Origin: Actinoplanes utahensis
GTDB lineage: Bacteria; Actinomycetota; Actinomycetes; Mycobacteriales; Micromonosporaceae
Assembly (NCBI RefSeq): GCF_016862455.1
Contig: NZ_BOMZ01000042.1
Span: forward strand, 62,001 to 126,000
DNA: 64,000 nucleotides
Reading direction: 5' to 3'
How positions within the stretch are numbered: position 1 is the first letter of the stretch; each line of letters begins with the position of its first letter. The translations under genes were made by a program, and so were the position numbers. The notes beneath the pieces were generated by a model. The model ran no database searches. It saw only the letters and a list, made by a program, of their open reading frames with translations, and was not told the DNA's origin. This document shows positions 20,408 to 29,055 of the stretch, piece after piece.

Positions 20408-22540
20408 TCACGGCGCCGGTTTGATCTCGACGGGGATGCCGTTGAGGACGCTGTTGCCGGAGAGCGGGTCGATGACCAGTTCGTCGGTGAGGACGTTGGA
20501 GTTGACGCCGGGCCTGGTCGCCGCGACGGACAGGCGGGTGCCGGGCAGGTCGTGTCCCCAGCCGTGCGGGAGGCTGACCACGCCGGGCATCACCCGGGCG
20601 GTCACCTCGACCTGTGCGATCAGGCTGCCGGCCCGTGAGGTGACCTGGGCGGCGTCGCCGTCGGCGAGGTCGAGCCGCCCGGCGTCGTCCGGGTGGATCT
20701 GCAGGGTGCAGCGGTCCCGGCCTTTGATCAGGGCCGGCACGTTGTGCATCCAGCTGTTGTTGGAGCGCAGGTGCCGCCGCCCGATCAGGACGAGGTCGTC
20801 GCGGCGCCGGTCCAAGGCGGCGAGCAGACGGGACGTCTCGGCGGCCAGTTCCGGCGGGCACAGTTCGACCTTGCCGGAGGCGGTGCGCAGCAGGTCCGGG
20901 AGGCGGGGTTGCAGCGGCCCGAGGTCGACGCCGTGCGGGTTGTCGAGCAGCTGGCGCAGGGTGAGCCCGTACGCCCCGGTCCGCAACGCCACGTCCAGCA
21001 GCCGCTCGGCCGGGTGGTCGCCGGTGATCTTATCGTGCTGGTCGGCGGGCAGCCGGGTCAGCGCCTGCCGCAGCAGGTGGTCGTGGAAGAGGGCGGGGTC
21101 GCCGTCCGGCTGCCCGGCGAGGATCAGCGACAGACGGGCCAGGATGTCGCACTCGTCGGGGGTGCCGGGGTCGCGGGGCAGGACCGGCGGGGAGTACGCC
21201 GCGAAGTTGCGCACCGACAGGGTCAGGAACGCGAAGTCGTAGTGTCCTTTACGGGTGGCGTCGGCCGGCGACAGCACCACGTCGGCGTGCCGGGTGGTCT
21301 CGTTGAGGTACGGGTCGACGCTGACCATGAAGTCGAGCCCGCCGAGCGCCCGGTCCAGCCGCCCGCTGTTGGGGGTGGACAGCACCGGGTTCCCGGCGAC
21401 CGTGATCAGCGCCCGGACCTGCCCGTCGCCGGGCGTCTCGATCTCGTCGGCCAGGGTCGCGACCGGCAGTTCGCCTTTGACCTCGGGCAGGCCGCGGACC
21501 CGGCTGTGCCAGCGCCCGGTGGTCCAGCCGGTCTTCTTGCCGGGCCGTCCGGAGGTGTGCGCGGCGAGGGGGAACATCACCCCGCCGGGCCGGTCCAGGT
21601 TGCCGGTCAGCGTGTTGATCACGTCGACGAGCCAGCTGGTCAGGGTGCCGAACTCGACGGTGCACGTGCCGATCCGGCCGTAGACGGCCGCGGTGGGCGC
21701 GGCGGCCAGCTCCCGGGCGAGCCGTCGGATCCGGTCGGCGGGGATCCCGCAGACATCGGCGACCGCGTCCGGGGTGAAGGCCACGGCGAGGTCGCGGACC
21801 TCCGGAACGCCTGCCACATGCTCCGGGACGTCGAGCAGATCCTCGCCGAAGAGGACGTGCACGATGGCGAACAGCAGGTACGCGTCCGCACCCGGCCGGA
21901 TGTAGAGGTGCTCGTCGGCGTGCTCGGCGGTCCGGGTGCGGCGCGGGTCGACCACCACGAACCGCCCGCCCCGCGCCTGGATCGCCTTCAGCCGGCCCGG
22001 GAAGTCGGCGGCCGTGGCCAGGCTGCCGTTCGACTCCCACGGGTTGGCGCCGAGGACGAGCAGGAAGTCGGTGCGGTCCAGATCGGGGACCGGGATCAGG
22101 TTCGGGTTGCCGAACATGAAGCCGCACGAGACGTGTTTGGGCATCTGGTCGACCGTGCTGGCCGAGTAGACGTTCCGGCTGCCCAGCGTCCTGATCAGCG
22201 GAGGGACGTAAAGGCCGCCGGACATGGTGTGGGCGTTCGGGTTGCCGAGGTAGAGGGCGACGGCGTCGGGCCCGTACGTCTCGAGAACGGGCCGCAACCC
22301 GGCGCGGACCGCGGCGAAGGCGTCCTCCCAGCTCGCCTCCTCGCCGTTGACCAGCGGCGAGCGGAGCCGGTCCGGATCGTCGACGAGCTGCCCGAACGTC
22401 GCGCCTTTCGGGCAGACGAACCCGTGGCTGAAGACGTGCTCACGGTCGCCGCGGGCCGCCGTCACCCGGTCGCCGTCGACGGTCAGCGCCAGGCCGCAGG
22501 CGGCCTCGCAGAGCGGGCATGTTCGATACGCGGTCCGCAC
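20408..22540 (-). CDS. molybdopterin-dependent oxidoreductase (formate dehydrogenase/nitrate reductase superfamily)
   Basis: A 710-residue single-subunit bis-MGD enzyme. The N-terminal [4Fe-4S] motif CPLCEAACGL with a later HGFVCPKG is followed by the molybdopterin domains; KHVSCGFMFGN near residue 135 may supply the molybdenum-ligating cysteine. FLLVLGANPWESNGS and VVDPRRT are the usual dinucleotide-binding segments. The C-terminal beta-barrel MGD domain (ARVMPGVVSLPHGWG, NVLTDELVIDPLSGN) is complete. No electron-transfer partner gene adjoins. The start is GTG 22540, preceded by GGGGAGG. An in-frame extension upstream runs through the opposing sigma gene and was not used. Confidence 0.9.
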   Translation of the reverse strand: MRTAYRTCPLCEAACGLALTVDGDRVTAARGDREHVFSHGFVCPKGATFGQLVDDPDRLRSPLVNGEEASWEDAFAAVRAGLRPVLETYGPDAVALYLGNPNAHTMSGGLYVPPLIRTLGSRNVYSASTVDQMPKHVSCGFMFGNPNLIPVPDLDRTDFLLVLGANPWESNGSLATAADFPGRLKAIQARGGRFVVVDPRRTRTAEHADEHLYIRPGADAYLLFAIVHVLFGEDLLDVPEHVAGVPEVRDLAVAFTPDAVADVCGIPADRIRRLARELAAAPTAAVYGRIGTCTVEFGTLTSWLVDVINTLTGNLDRPGGVMFPLAAHTSGRPGKKTGWTTGRWHSRVRGLPEVKGELPVATLADEIETPGDGQVRALITVAGNPVLSTPNSGRLDRALGGLDFMVSVDPYLNETTRHADVVLSPADATRKGHYDFAFLTLSVRNFAAYSPPVLPRDPGTPDECDILARLSLILAGQPDGDPALFHDHLLRQALTRLPADQHDKITGDHPAERLLDVALRTGAYGLTLRQLLDNPHGVDLGPLQPRLPDLLRTASGKVELCPPELAAETSRLLAALDRRRDDLVLIGRRHLRSNNSWMHNVPALIKGRDRCTLQIHPDDAGRLDLADGDAAQVTSRAGSLIAQVEVTARVMPGVVSLPHGWGHDLPGTRLSVAATRPGVNSNVLTDELVIDPLSGNSVLNGIPVEIKPAP

Positions 22541-22605
22541 GGTGAGCCTCCCCGGCACTGGGTTACTGACCGGTATCCTGCCACGGCCCGGCCAAGATCG
22601 GACCC

Positions 22606-23163
22606 ATGAAAGACCTGTCCGCCTGCCGGACATGTACGAAGGTGGACCCCGTGAACATCGACTCGCGCCGGGCGCGATTCGAGACCCTGGCGCCGGCGGT
22701 GATCGACGCCGTACGCCGCTATCTGGCCCGGCGCACCGATCCGGCGACCGCCGACGACGTGCTCTCCGAGACGCTGCTGATCTGCTGGCGGCGTCTCGAC
22801 GAGATGCCGGAGGAACATCTGCCCTGGGCGTACGGGGTGGCCCGCAACTGCCTCGCCAACGCCGAACGCGGTCACCGCCGCCAGTTCCGCCTGCTCTCCC
22901 GGATCTCCCGCCTCGACCCGCCGCGGGCCGTGGTGGACGGCCCGGTCCCGCCGGAGGAGGACCTGTTGAAGGACCTGCGGGCGGAGGACGCCGAGTTGCT
23001 GCGGCTGTGGGCATGGGAGGACCTGACCCCGGCCGCGATCGCCGTGGTCCTCGGCATCACCCCGAACGCGGCGTCGATCCGGCTGCACCGGGCCAAGGAG
23101 AAACTGCGAAAGCATCTGACCGCTTCCGGACATGAGGGTGCGACAGAGAGGAGCCGGCCGTGA
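22606..23163 (+). CDS. ECF-type RNA polymerase sigma factor
   Basis: About 185 residues, or 170 from the in-frame GTG at 22651, which has an AAGGTGG ribosome binding site six bases upstream and may be the true start. Region 2 spans about 25-85 (DDVLSETLLICWRRLDEM, PWAYGVARNCLAN) and region 4 about 120-170 (DLTPAAIAVVLGITPNAASIRLHRAKEKL). It directs core RNA polymerase to a small regulon. The next gene overlaps its stop by 4 bp and encodes a membrane protein that probably holds the sigma factor or is its target. It is divergent from the molybdopterin enzyme across 65 bp. Confidence 0.88.
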   Translation: MKDLSACRTCTKVDPVNIDSRRARFETLAPAVIDAVRRYLARRTDPATADDVLSETLLICWRRLDEMPEEHLPWAYGVARNCLANAERGHRRQFRLLSRISRLDPPRAVVDGPVPPEEDLLKDLRAEDAELLRLWAWEDLTPAAIAVVLGITPNAASIRLHRAKEKLRKHLTASGHEGATERSRP

Positions 23164-23738
23164 CCGACGACGACGATCTGCGGGCGCGCCTGCGCCGGGC
23201 CGACCCGGCGGCGGCGCTGGAACCGGCCGCTCCGGAGCAGGTCTCACGCCTCGTGGAGGAAACCATGTCCCGCACACACACCCGCCGGTGGGCGCTGCCC
23301 GTCGCCGCGGCCCTGGTCCTGGTCGCCGCGGGCACGGCGTGGGCGATGACCCGGCCGTCCGAACCGGCGCCCGTCGTGAAGACGACGCAGGCGCTCGAGG
23401 CCGAGCTCACCGCGAGCGGCGTCAGCGCCAAATGCCGCGAACCCGAGGCCGGCCGCTTGTCCGAGATCTCGGACTTCGCCTTCGAGGGAACGGTCACCCG
23501 CATCGACGGGGGCACGGTCCACCTCGACGTCACCGAACTCTTCCGCGGCGATCGTCGGACCACCAGCGCCCGGGTGGCCCAGACCGGGGAGACGTCCGAG
23601 CAGATGCTCGGCAGCGGCACGTTCGAGCAGGGCAAGAAGTACCTGGTCGCCTCGACGAAGGGCACCGTACTGATCTGCGGTTACAGCGGTGAGGCCGACG
23701 CGGTCGGGCTGCGGGAGCTCTACGAGGCGGCCTTCTGA
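23160..23738 (+). CDS. sigma-linked single-pass membrane protein (possible anti-sigma)
   Basis: 192 residues. A charged cytoplasmic N-terminus (about 1-37) is followed by one transmembrane helix (WALPVAAALVLVAAGTAWAM) and an extracellular domain of about 130 residues with two cysteines (AKCREP and LICGYSG). The GTG start overlaps the sigma stop (GTGA), so the two are translationally coupled, the usual arrangement for a sigma/anti-sigma pair. No zinc-binding HxxxCxxC motif is seen in the N-terminus, so it is not a ZAS-type anti-sigma. Its 3' end overlaps the convergent DUF3159 gene by 19 bp. Confidence 0.8.
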   Translation: MTDDDDLRARLRRADPAAALEPAAPEQVSRLVEETMSRTHTRRWALPVAAALVLVAAGTAWAMTRPSEPAPVVKTTQALEAELTASGVSAKCREPEAGRLSEISDFAFEGTVTRIDGGTVHLDVTELFRGDRRTTSARVAQTGETSEQMLGSGTFEQGKKYLVASTKGTVLICGYSGEADAVGLRELYEAAF

Positions 23739-24379
23739 ACCGGCGCGTCGACGACCGGATGACGCAGGCCCGGGTGATCCGCCGGCAGGGTGCGGCGGAT
23801 CACCCACCAGCTCACCGCCAGACACCCCGCCACCAGCGGCCCGCTCAGCACGACCCGTGCGGTGCCCAGCGCCGCCATCTGCCCCGCCTGGTAGAGCGGC
23901 AGGAACACGGCCACCCGGATCACGTACTGCGCGACCCACACCCAACTGCCCCGCGAGTACGCCTTGAGCAGCGCCGGATCGCGCCGCCACCGCGTCCGCT
24001 GGCCGAGCACGGTGCCGACCACGAGGCCGAGCAGCGGCCACCGGATCACGATGCTGATGATCCAGGCGAGCGCGCTGGCGCCGTTGCTGAGCAACTGGAG
24101 CAGGAAGAAGTTCTCCGCCTTGCCGGTGACGAGCGCGATCAGGGCCGCCACACACACCACGAACAGGCCGATCAGCACGGCCCGCGGCTTGTCGCCCTTG
24201 CGCAGCCGCCACACCGACAGGCCGATCGCGACGATCACCGCGGCGATCGAACCGGCCCAGATCGACTCGGCGAACGCGAGCCAGCCGGCCACGAACCCGA
24301 TCGCCGGCAAGGACGCGTCCACCGCGGCCCGCCGCCCGTTGAGCAACTCCGCCAGCGATTCCGGTTGCGCCATCTCCAC
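23720..24379 (-). CDS. DUF3159 family integral membrane protein
   Basis: 219-residue multi-pass membrane protein with about six helices; the first pair is LPAIGFVAGWLAFAESIWAG and IAAVIVAIGLSVWRL. The RLRKGDKPRAVLIGLFVV segment and the later WRRDPALLKAYSRGSWVWV segment are typical of the actinobacterial DUF3159 family. Function unknown. The ATG at 24379 is used; an in-frame ATG lies two codons in. A GTTAGG-GCAG-CCTAAC palindrome is centred about 24 bp upstream and may be an iron-regulator box. The 3' end overlaps the opposing gene. Confidence 0.85.
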   Translation of the reverse strand: MEMAQPESLAELLNGRRAAVDASLPAIGFVAGWLAFAESIWAGSIAAVIVAIGLSVWRLRKGDKPRAVLIGLFVVCVAALIALVTGKAENFFLLQLLSNGASALAWIISIVIRWPLLGLVVGTVLGQRTRWRRDPALLKAYSRGSWVWVAQYVIRVAVFLPLYQAGQMAALGTARVVLSGPLVAGCLAVSWWVIRRTLPADHPGLRHPVVDAPVQKAAS

Positions 24380-24394
24380 CCGCCCCCTGATGAG

Positions 24395-24410
24395 GTTAGG
24401 GCAGCCTAAC
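24395..24410. promoter_or_regulatory. possible DtxR/IdeR-type iron box
   Basis: GTTAGG-GCAG-CCTAAC is a perfect 6-bp inverted repeat. TTAGGGCAGCCTAA matches the left 14 bases of the actinobacterial TTAGGNNAGNCTNNCCTAA iron box but not the last half-site. It lies just upstream of the DUF3159 start. Confidence 0.4.
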
Positions 24411-24550
24411 AGGTCAACGTCAACACCATGATTTCGTACGGGCCACCCACGTCCCGTGGCAATCCCCGCGACGTGGGCGACGGTTACGGCCGCAGCGCCC
24501 GCTGCGGGCCGGATGCGGTGGCGCCGGCTACCCCTTCGGCCGGCAGAACC
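24411..24550. other. intergenic spacer between DUF3159 and MBL genes
   Basis: About 140 bp of ordinary GC-rich DNA that holds the DUF3159 promoter. CGGCCGCAGCGCCCGCTGCGGGCCG near 24488-24512 can fold into a hairpin and may terminate the MBL transcript, which ends at 24551. Confidence 0.4.
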
Positions 24551-25153
24551 CTAGCGGGACCGCTCCGCGTCGATGGTCGTGTCGTCACCGTGGCCGGTGT
24601 GCACCACGGTCGACCCCGGCAGGGCGAACAGCTTCTCCCGGATCGACGCGACGATCAGATCCGCGTCCGAGTAGGAACGGCCGGTCGCGCCGGGACCGCC
24701 GTTGAACAGCGTGTCGCCGGTGAACACGCAGCCCAGGTCGGGGGCGTGCAGGCAGACCGCGCCCGGGGCGTGGCCGGGCGTGTGCAGCACCTCCAGGGCC
24801 GAACCGGCCACCTCGATCCGGGCGCCGTCGGCGAGGTCGATGTTCCACCACACGTCCGAGCCATGGGTGAGCTCCCACAGCGGCCACTCGGCCGGGTGCA
24901 GCAGGATCGGGGCGCCGGTCCGCTCCCGCAGGTCGGGCGCCACCCGGACGTGATCGTCGTGGGCGTGGGTGCAGACGATCGCCATCAGCCGGCGCTCACC
25001 GACCACCGCCAGGATCGCGTCCACGTCGTGCGGGGCGTCGATCACCACGCACTCCTCGTCGTCCCCCACCACCCAGATGTTGTTGTCGACATCGAAAGTC
25101 TGACCGTCCAGGCTGAAGGTGCCCGCGACGACACCGTGATCCACTCGCAGCAT
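24551..25153 (-). CDS. metallo-beta-lactamase fold hydrolase (glyoxalase II-like)
   Basis: 200-residue dinuclear metal hydrolase. Ligands: THAHDDH (motif 2, ~60), HTPGHAPG (motif 3, ~118), FTGDTLF (motif 4 aspartate, ~140) and HTGHGDDTTI (final histidine, ~188). This is the short glyoxalase II-like set, suggesting thioester hydrolysis. Related actinobacterial proteins act beside mycothiol-dependent dehydrogenases, but no such gene adjoins here. The ATG at 25153 is chosen over an upstream TTG at 25183 because GGAG precedes it at a workable distance. Confidence 0.9.
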   Translation of the reverse strand: MLRVDHGVVAGTFSLDGQTFDVDNNIWVVGDDEECVVIDAPHDVDAILAVVGERRLMAIVCTHAHDDHVRVAPDLRERTGAPILLHPAEWPLWELTHGSDVWWNIDLADGARIEVAGSALEVLHTPGHAPGAVCLHAPDLGCVFTGDTLFNGGPGATGRSYSDADLIVASIREKLFALPGSTVVHTGHGDDTTIDAERSR

Positions 25154-25221
25154 TCCCCGGATTCTCCGGCAAAAGTCCGGCAACCGCTAAACACTTCTCC
25201 CCATCGGAGCGTCTTCCGGGC

Positions 25222-25710
25222 ATGACATTCGAGGAATTCGTGGGGGCACGGCTGCACGCCCTGCTGCGGTACGCGACCGTACTGACCTGCGATCCACATC
25301 AAGCCGACGACATCGTCGGGGAGGTGATGGTCCGGGCGTCCGCGCGGTGGCGGCGGATCGCCGCCACGGATCAGCCCGAGGCGTACGTCAAACGCATGGT
25401 CCTGAACGAGTTCCTCTCGGTCCGCCGCCGCTGGGGGCGGGTCGTGCCGATGACCCACGAGCAGCTCGATCACCGGGCCGGCACGGTGGACCCGCACGAG
25501 GCCCGCACCGACCGCGACGACCTGATCCGCCGGATCGCCGCCCTGCCGCCCCGGCAGCGCGCGGTGATCGTGCTGCGCTACTTCGAGGGTCACACCCACG
25601 AGGAGATCGCCGACCTGCTGGGCTGCCGCCCCGGGACGGTCCGCGCCCACGCGTCCACCGCCCTCGCCCGCCTCCGCCTGGAAGCCGCCACGCTGGGAGA
25701 AGCCCGATGA
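25222..25710 (+). CDS. SigE-family ECF sigma factor
   Basis: 162-residue sigma factor. Region 2 includes HQADDIVGEVMVRASARWRRI and AYVKRMVLNEFLSVRRR; region 4 includes LPPRQRAVIVLRYFEGHTHEEIADLLGCRPGTV. The pattern is that of the streptomycete SigE-like group. Its stop overlaps the ATG of the next gene (ATGA), which encodes a membrane-anchored protein that may control it. Confidence 0.9.
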   Translation: MTFEEFVGARLHALLRYATVLTCDPHQADDIVGEVMVRASARWRRIAATDQPEAYVKRMVLNEFLSVRRRWGRVVPMTHEQLDHRAGTVDPHEARTDRDDLIRRIAALPPRQRAVIVLRYFEGHTHEEIADLLGCRPGTVRAHASTALARLRLEAATLGEAR

Positions 25711-26774
25711 ACGAGCTCCACGACGCCCTGCTCACCATCGCCGGCCGGGCGCACGACCCGGCCCCGCTGGCCACCCGGATCATGACCCGGTCCCGGAACC
25801 AGCGGCAGCGCCGGAGTCTGCTGGTCGCGGCCGCCGCGGCCGGGACCGCGGCCGCCGGCGGGATCGCCGCCTGGCCCCGCCGGCCCGCTCCGCCGGCGCC
25901 CCCGGCCACGACGGCCGGCCTGCCCTCGAGCCCGGCACCGTCGCTGTCCCCGTCACCGTCCGCGGGCCCGGCCGCCGCCCGGGCCACGATGCTCTACCGG
26001 CCGACCTGGATGCCCACCGGGTACGCCGAGACCAGCCGTGTCGCGACCGTGCCGGGCACCGGGCCGGTCGCGCAGACCCGCTCGTGGTTGCGCGGTTCGG
26101 ACGAGGAGCACCCGATCCATCTCTTCCTCGGCGCCCGCACCGCGGACAGCGTGACGGGGATGAAGCCCGGCACGCTCGGTGGCCGGAAGGCCTGGCTCAA
26201 CCCGGACGGCGCCAACCCGCACCAGGTGTCGGTGGAGGTCGGCGACGGCCTGATCCTCAACGTGTCGGTGCACCAGGAGAAGGACCGGGTGGAGATCGCC
26301 CGGCACGTCGCCGCCTCGATCCGGCCGGACGGGCAGTCGGCCGTCGCGGTGTCGCTGTCGTTCGGATGGCTGCCGGAGAACTGCGGCGGCCCCCTCCAGG
26401 TCGACGTCAACGGCACCGGCCGCGCCTACGACCAGGCGTTGCGCCGCCGCGAGACCGGCGGCGAGGACCGGGACGCCGTCGAAGCGCTGCTGACGTCGCT
26501 GACATGGCCGGATCGGGACGCCGAGAAGGTCACCCTGCGGGGGCGGCCGGGGCTGCTGTGGGCGTACGAGGAGGCGCCCTGCTCCTCGGACAGCCCGGCC
26601 GGCAGCGCGACCTCGTGCGGGTTCCGGGTCCCGAACGCGGTCGTCGACCTGGGCGGCCGGCGGCTGCACGTCCGGCTCATGCCGTGGGCGTCGAAACGCC
26701 GCGAGGACCTGATCCGCGTGGTCGACGAGATCCGGATCGGCCCGGCCCCCGACGTCTCCTGGCTCCCCCGCTGA
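25707..26774 (+). CDS. membrane-anchored protein cotranscribed with ECF sigma
   Basis: 355 residues. The N-terminal 40 residues are cytoplasmic (MNELHDALLTIAGRAHDPAP), followed by one helix (SLLVAAAAAGTAAAGGIAAW), a Pro/Ser/Ala-rich linker (62-95) and an extracellular domain of about 250 residues beginning YRPTWMPTGYAE. The YRPTWMP segment is common in extracytoplasmic domains of actinobacterial proteins paired with SigE-like factors. No catalytic motif is recognised. Overlapping start and stop with the sigma gene suggest an anti-sigma or sensor role; this is inference from arrangement. Confidence 0.8.
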   Translation: MNELHDALLTIAGRAHDPAPLATRIMTRSRNQRQRRSLLVAAAAAGTAAAGGIAAWPRRPAPPAPPATTAGLPSSPAPSLSPSPSAGPAAARATMLYRPTWMPTGYAETSRVATVPGTGPVAQTRSWLRGSDEEHPIHLFLGARTADSVTGMKPGTLGGRKAWLNPDGANPHQVSVEVGDGLILNVSVHQEKDRVEIARHVAASIRPDGQSAVAVSLSFGWLPENCGGPLQVDVNGTGRAYDQALRRRETGGEDRDAVEALLTSLTWPDRDAEKVTLRGRPGLLWAYEEAPCSSDSPAGSATSCGFRVPNAVVDLGGRRLHVRLMPWASKRREDLIRVVDEIRIGPAPDVSWLPR

Positions 26775-26789
26775 CCCCACCCCCGAGCC

Positions 26790-26828
26790 GTGTGGAGTCC
26801 GGCCGCCCTACGCGCCGTGACTCCACAC
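26790..26828. repeat. family B hairpin, copy 1
   Basis: GTGTGGAGTC and GACTCCACAC form a perfect 10-bp stem around CGGCCGCCCTACGCGCC. It lies between the convergent ends of the sigma-linked gene and the DUF4142 gene, a position suited to a bidirectional terminator. Confidence 0.8.
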
Positions 26829-26841
26829 GCGGGATACCGGG

Positions 26842-27681
26842 TCAGCCGCCGTAATACCGGTGGCGCCGTGAGCGGTAGCCCGGGCGGCGGCTGCCGGCGA
26901 TCCGCCAGGTCACCAGCCCACCCGCGAGCAGGCCACCGACCAGCGCGGCGATGATCAGCGGCATGTTCCCGCCGGCCAGCTGGGTCTGATCATTGGCGGA
27001 CAGCACCTGGGCCGGAGCCGACGCCTTGGCGTCCACCGCCTTACCGGCCGCCGACGGGGCGGGCACGGTCGGCAGGGCGGCGAAGTCGACGATGCCGCTG
27101 CTCTCCAGCAGCGTCATGTGCGTCATGACGAACTGGTTCGCCTGCTGGGCCAGCTTGCGGACCGTGTCGTTGCGGGTACCGGACCGGATCGACGCGATCG
27201 CCGGGAAGATCTTGCCGTGTGCCGCCCGCAGCCGGTCGATGTAGATGGCGTCGAACTCCTCGCCCTGCGCCGCCTCCATCTCGTCGAGCCAGCCCTGCTG
27301 GTCGCTGTTCGGCTCGTTCGGCAGGCTGATCTTCAGCTTCTTCGCGGCGTTGCGGGTCAGCTCGTCGAGCGCCCGGTGCTGGTCGGCGATGCTGCTGCCG
27401 ATCTGCTTGATCCGTGCCGTGGTGGTCTTCTCCTGCGCCATCTCGCCGGCCGGGATCTCCCACAGCCCGGCCAGCCGGACCTTGACGACGAAGTCCTTGT
27501 CGGCGGCCGAGAGCGCGCCCGCGCCCCGATCGGTCAGCAGGCCCTCGGGCGGCACCGGCACGTCCGGAGCGGCCAGACTCTTCTCCGGAACCAGCAGGAC
27601 CAGCACGGCGGCGAACAGTGCCGTGCTGCACAGACGGCGCCACGCGGACGGGGAACCGGCAGATGCCACGCGAACCTCCAT
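26842..27681 (-). CDS. secreted, membrane-anchored DUF4142 protein
   Basis: 279 residues. A signal peptide (about 1-37, ending KSLAA-P) is followed by a helical DUF4142 domain (55-200): LSAADKDFVVKVRLAGLWEI, GEMAQEKTTTARIKQIG, DQHRALDEL. The fold is ferritin-like in known structures. A Pro/Ala spacer leads to one C-terminal helix (MPLIIAALVGGLLAGGLVTW) and a basic, tyrosine-rich tail. It should sit on the outside of the membrane. Start ATG 27681. Function unknown. Confidence 0.88.
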   Translation of the reverse strand: MEVRVASAGSPSAWRRLCSTALFAAVLVLLVPEKSLAAPDVPVPPEGLLTDRGAGALSAADKDFVVKVRLAGLWEIPAGEMAQEKTTTARIKQIGSSIADQHRALDELTRNAAKKLKISLPNEPNSDQQGWLDEMEAAQGEEFDAIYIDRLRAAHGKIFPAIASIRSGTRNDTVRKLAQQANQFVMTHMTLLESSGIVDFAALPTVPAPSAAGKAVDAKASAPAQVLSANDQTQLAGGNMPLIIAALVGGLLAGGLVTWRIAGSRRPGYRSRRHRYYGG

Positions 27682-27859
27682 GACTCAAGCAACACGCCGC
27701 CGGAACGATCATTGAACGCCGTCGACACGTGCGGGACGCCTGGAGATACGCAGGTCCGACCGGAACGGATCACCTCTGTCACCCGAAATCTGGAAGATCG
27801 TTACGCGGCGGACTCCCGGGCGCCGGGGCGTGGGCCCGGCCCGGCCACCGTCGGCGAGA

Positions 27860-28480
27860 TCACCGGGGCGTGGCCGGCGCTCGCGTCCACATCGACACAT
27901 CGCTGCTGGTCGCCGCGATCAGGGTGTCCCCGGACGGGGAGAATCCGGCGGCCCGCAGCTCGGTCACCCCGGCGTGGAAGACGTGCCACCAGGTCTCACC
28001 GTGGTCCCCGCGCCAGGGGCCGAAGCCGGTCGCCAACAGCACCCGGCTCTTCGGCCAGTCCGGGGTGACCACGTCGACCACCCAGCCGCCGGGCGCCACC
28101 CGGTGCAGGCCGCCGCCGAGCAGTCCGGCCATCCGCACCCGCGTCCCGGCGAGCGCGCCGATCCCGGCACAGGTCAGATCGTCGTCGGCCGGCCAAGCGA
28201 GTTCATTGTCGTAGTCCCGGGCCAGCCGCTCCCCGGTGACCGTGTCGAACAGCCCGAGCCCGCTGTGCGACGCCGCCAGCAGCAGATCCCGGCCGGTCCC
28301 CGGATGCACGCCGAACCCGGCCCCGATCAGCCCGCCCACCGCGATCGGCCGGCCGGCCCGCCGCCACGGCTCCGGCGGCGCCACCACCGGCGCGGCCAGG
28401 AACTGCGGCCACGGCCCGCTCTGCGATTCCCCGAGATCCTCCGGCACGCGCGCCACTCTGCCGGAGCCGGCCCGCGGCAT
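27860..28480 (-). CDS. conserved hypothetical protein
   Basis: 206 residues, rich in aromatic and glycine residues, without signal peptide or membrane helix. Segments such as GLFDTVTGERLARDYD and GFSPSGDTLIAATSSDVSMW look like single blades of a WD40-type propeller, but there are too few for a full propeller. Codon use is normal for the window. I do not recognise a specific family or function. Confidence 0.6.
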   Translation of the reverse strand: MPRAGSGRVARVPEDLGESQSGPWPQFLAAPVVAPPEPWRRAGRPIAVGGLIGAGFGVHPGTGRDLLLAASHSGLGLFDTVTGERLARDYDNELAWPADDDLTCAGIGALAGTRVRMAGLLGGGLHRVAPGGWVVDVVTPDWPKSRVLLATGFGPWRGDHGETWWHVFHAGVTELRAAGFSPSGDTLIAATSSDVSMWTRAPATPR

Positions 28481-28498
28481 CCTCCCGCTGTCCCATCC

Positions 28499-28617
28499 AG
28501 CGGGAAGCCGGGCGGGACAGCAGCGGGAAGCCGGGCGGGACAGCAGCGCGACGGCGAGCGGAACAGCGAAGCGAAACCGAGCAGAACAGCGACACCGGGC
28601 GGGACAGCGGCGGGCCG
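28499..28617. repeat. GGGACAGC tandem repeat
   Basis: Degenerate units of about 23 bp (GGAAGCCGGGCGGGACAGCA), two nearly exact then decaying into GAACAGCGAAGCGA-type copies. They separate the conserved hypothetical gene from the YccF gene. Confidence 0.7.
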
Positions 28618-28621
28618 GATG

Positions 28622-28999
28622 TCAGTCGACGTCGACGATCTCCCGGCCCAGTGGCCAGAACGCCATCGGGACCAGCTTGAAGTTGGCGATGCCGAACGGG
28701 ATGCCGATGATCGTCACGCACTGGGCGATCCCGGCGAGCAGGTGGGTCAGGGCGATCCACCAGCCGAACAGCACGACCCACAGCACGTTGGCGATCGCGG
28801 ACGGCGCGCCCGCGCCGGGCCGGGTCACCACGGTGCGGCCGAACGGCCACAGCGAGTAGACGGCCAGCCGCAGCGACGCCACCCCGAACGGGATGGTGAC
28901 GATCAGGAGGAAGCAGACGAGGGCGGCCAATCCATACCCCAGGGCGAGGACGAAACCGCTGCCGAAGATGAACCACAGGATGTTGAGAATCAATCTCAC
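28622..28999 (-). CDS. YccF-domain inner membrane protein
   Basis: About 125 residues with two YccF repeats. Each has hydrophobic helices followed by IPFG (VTIPFGVASLRLAVYSLWPFG and IIGIPFGIANFKLVPMAFWPLG). YccF proteins are small multi-pass membrane proteins of unknown role. The GTG at 28999 gives the family-like start RLILNILWFIFG; a GTG nine codons upstream (29026) is an alternative. Confidence 0.88.
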   Translation of the reverse strand: MRLILNILWFIFGSGFVLALGYGLAALVCFLLIVTIPFGVASLRLAVYSLWPFGRTVVTRPGAGAPSAIANVLWVVLFGWWIALTHLLAGIAQCVTIIGIPFGIANFKLVPMAFWPLGREIVDVD

Positions 29000-29055
29000 C
29001 GCTCCAGCATGACTCGGGCCCGCCACCGCCGTACCACCTCACGCGTTGATCAGGT

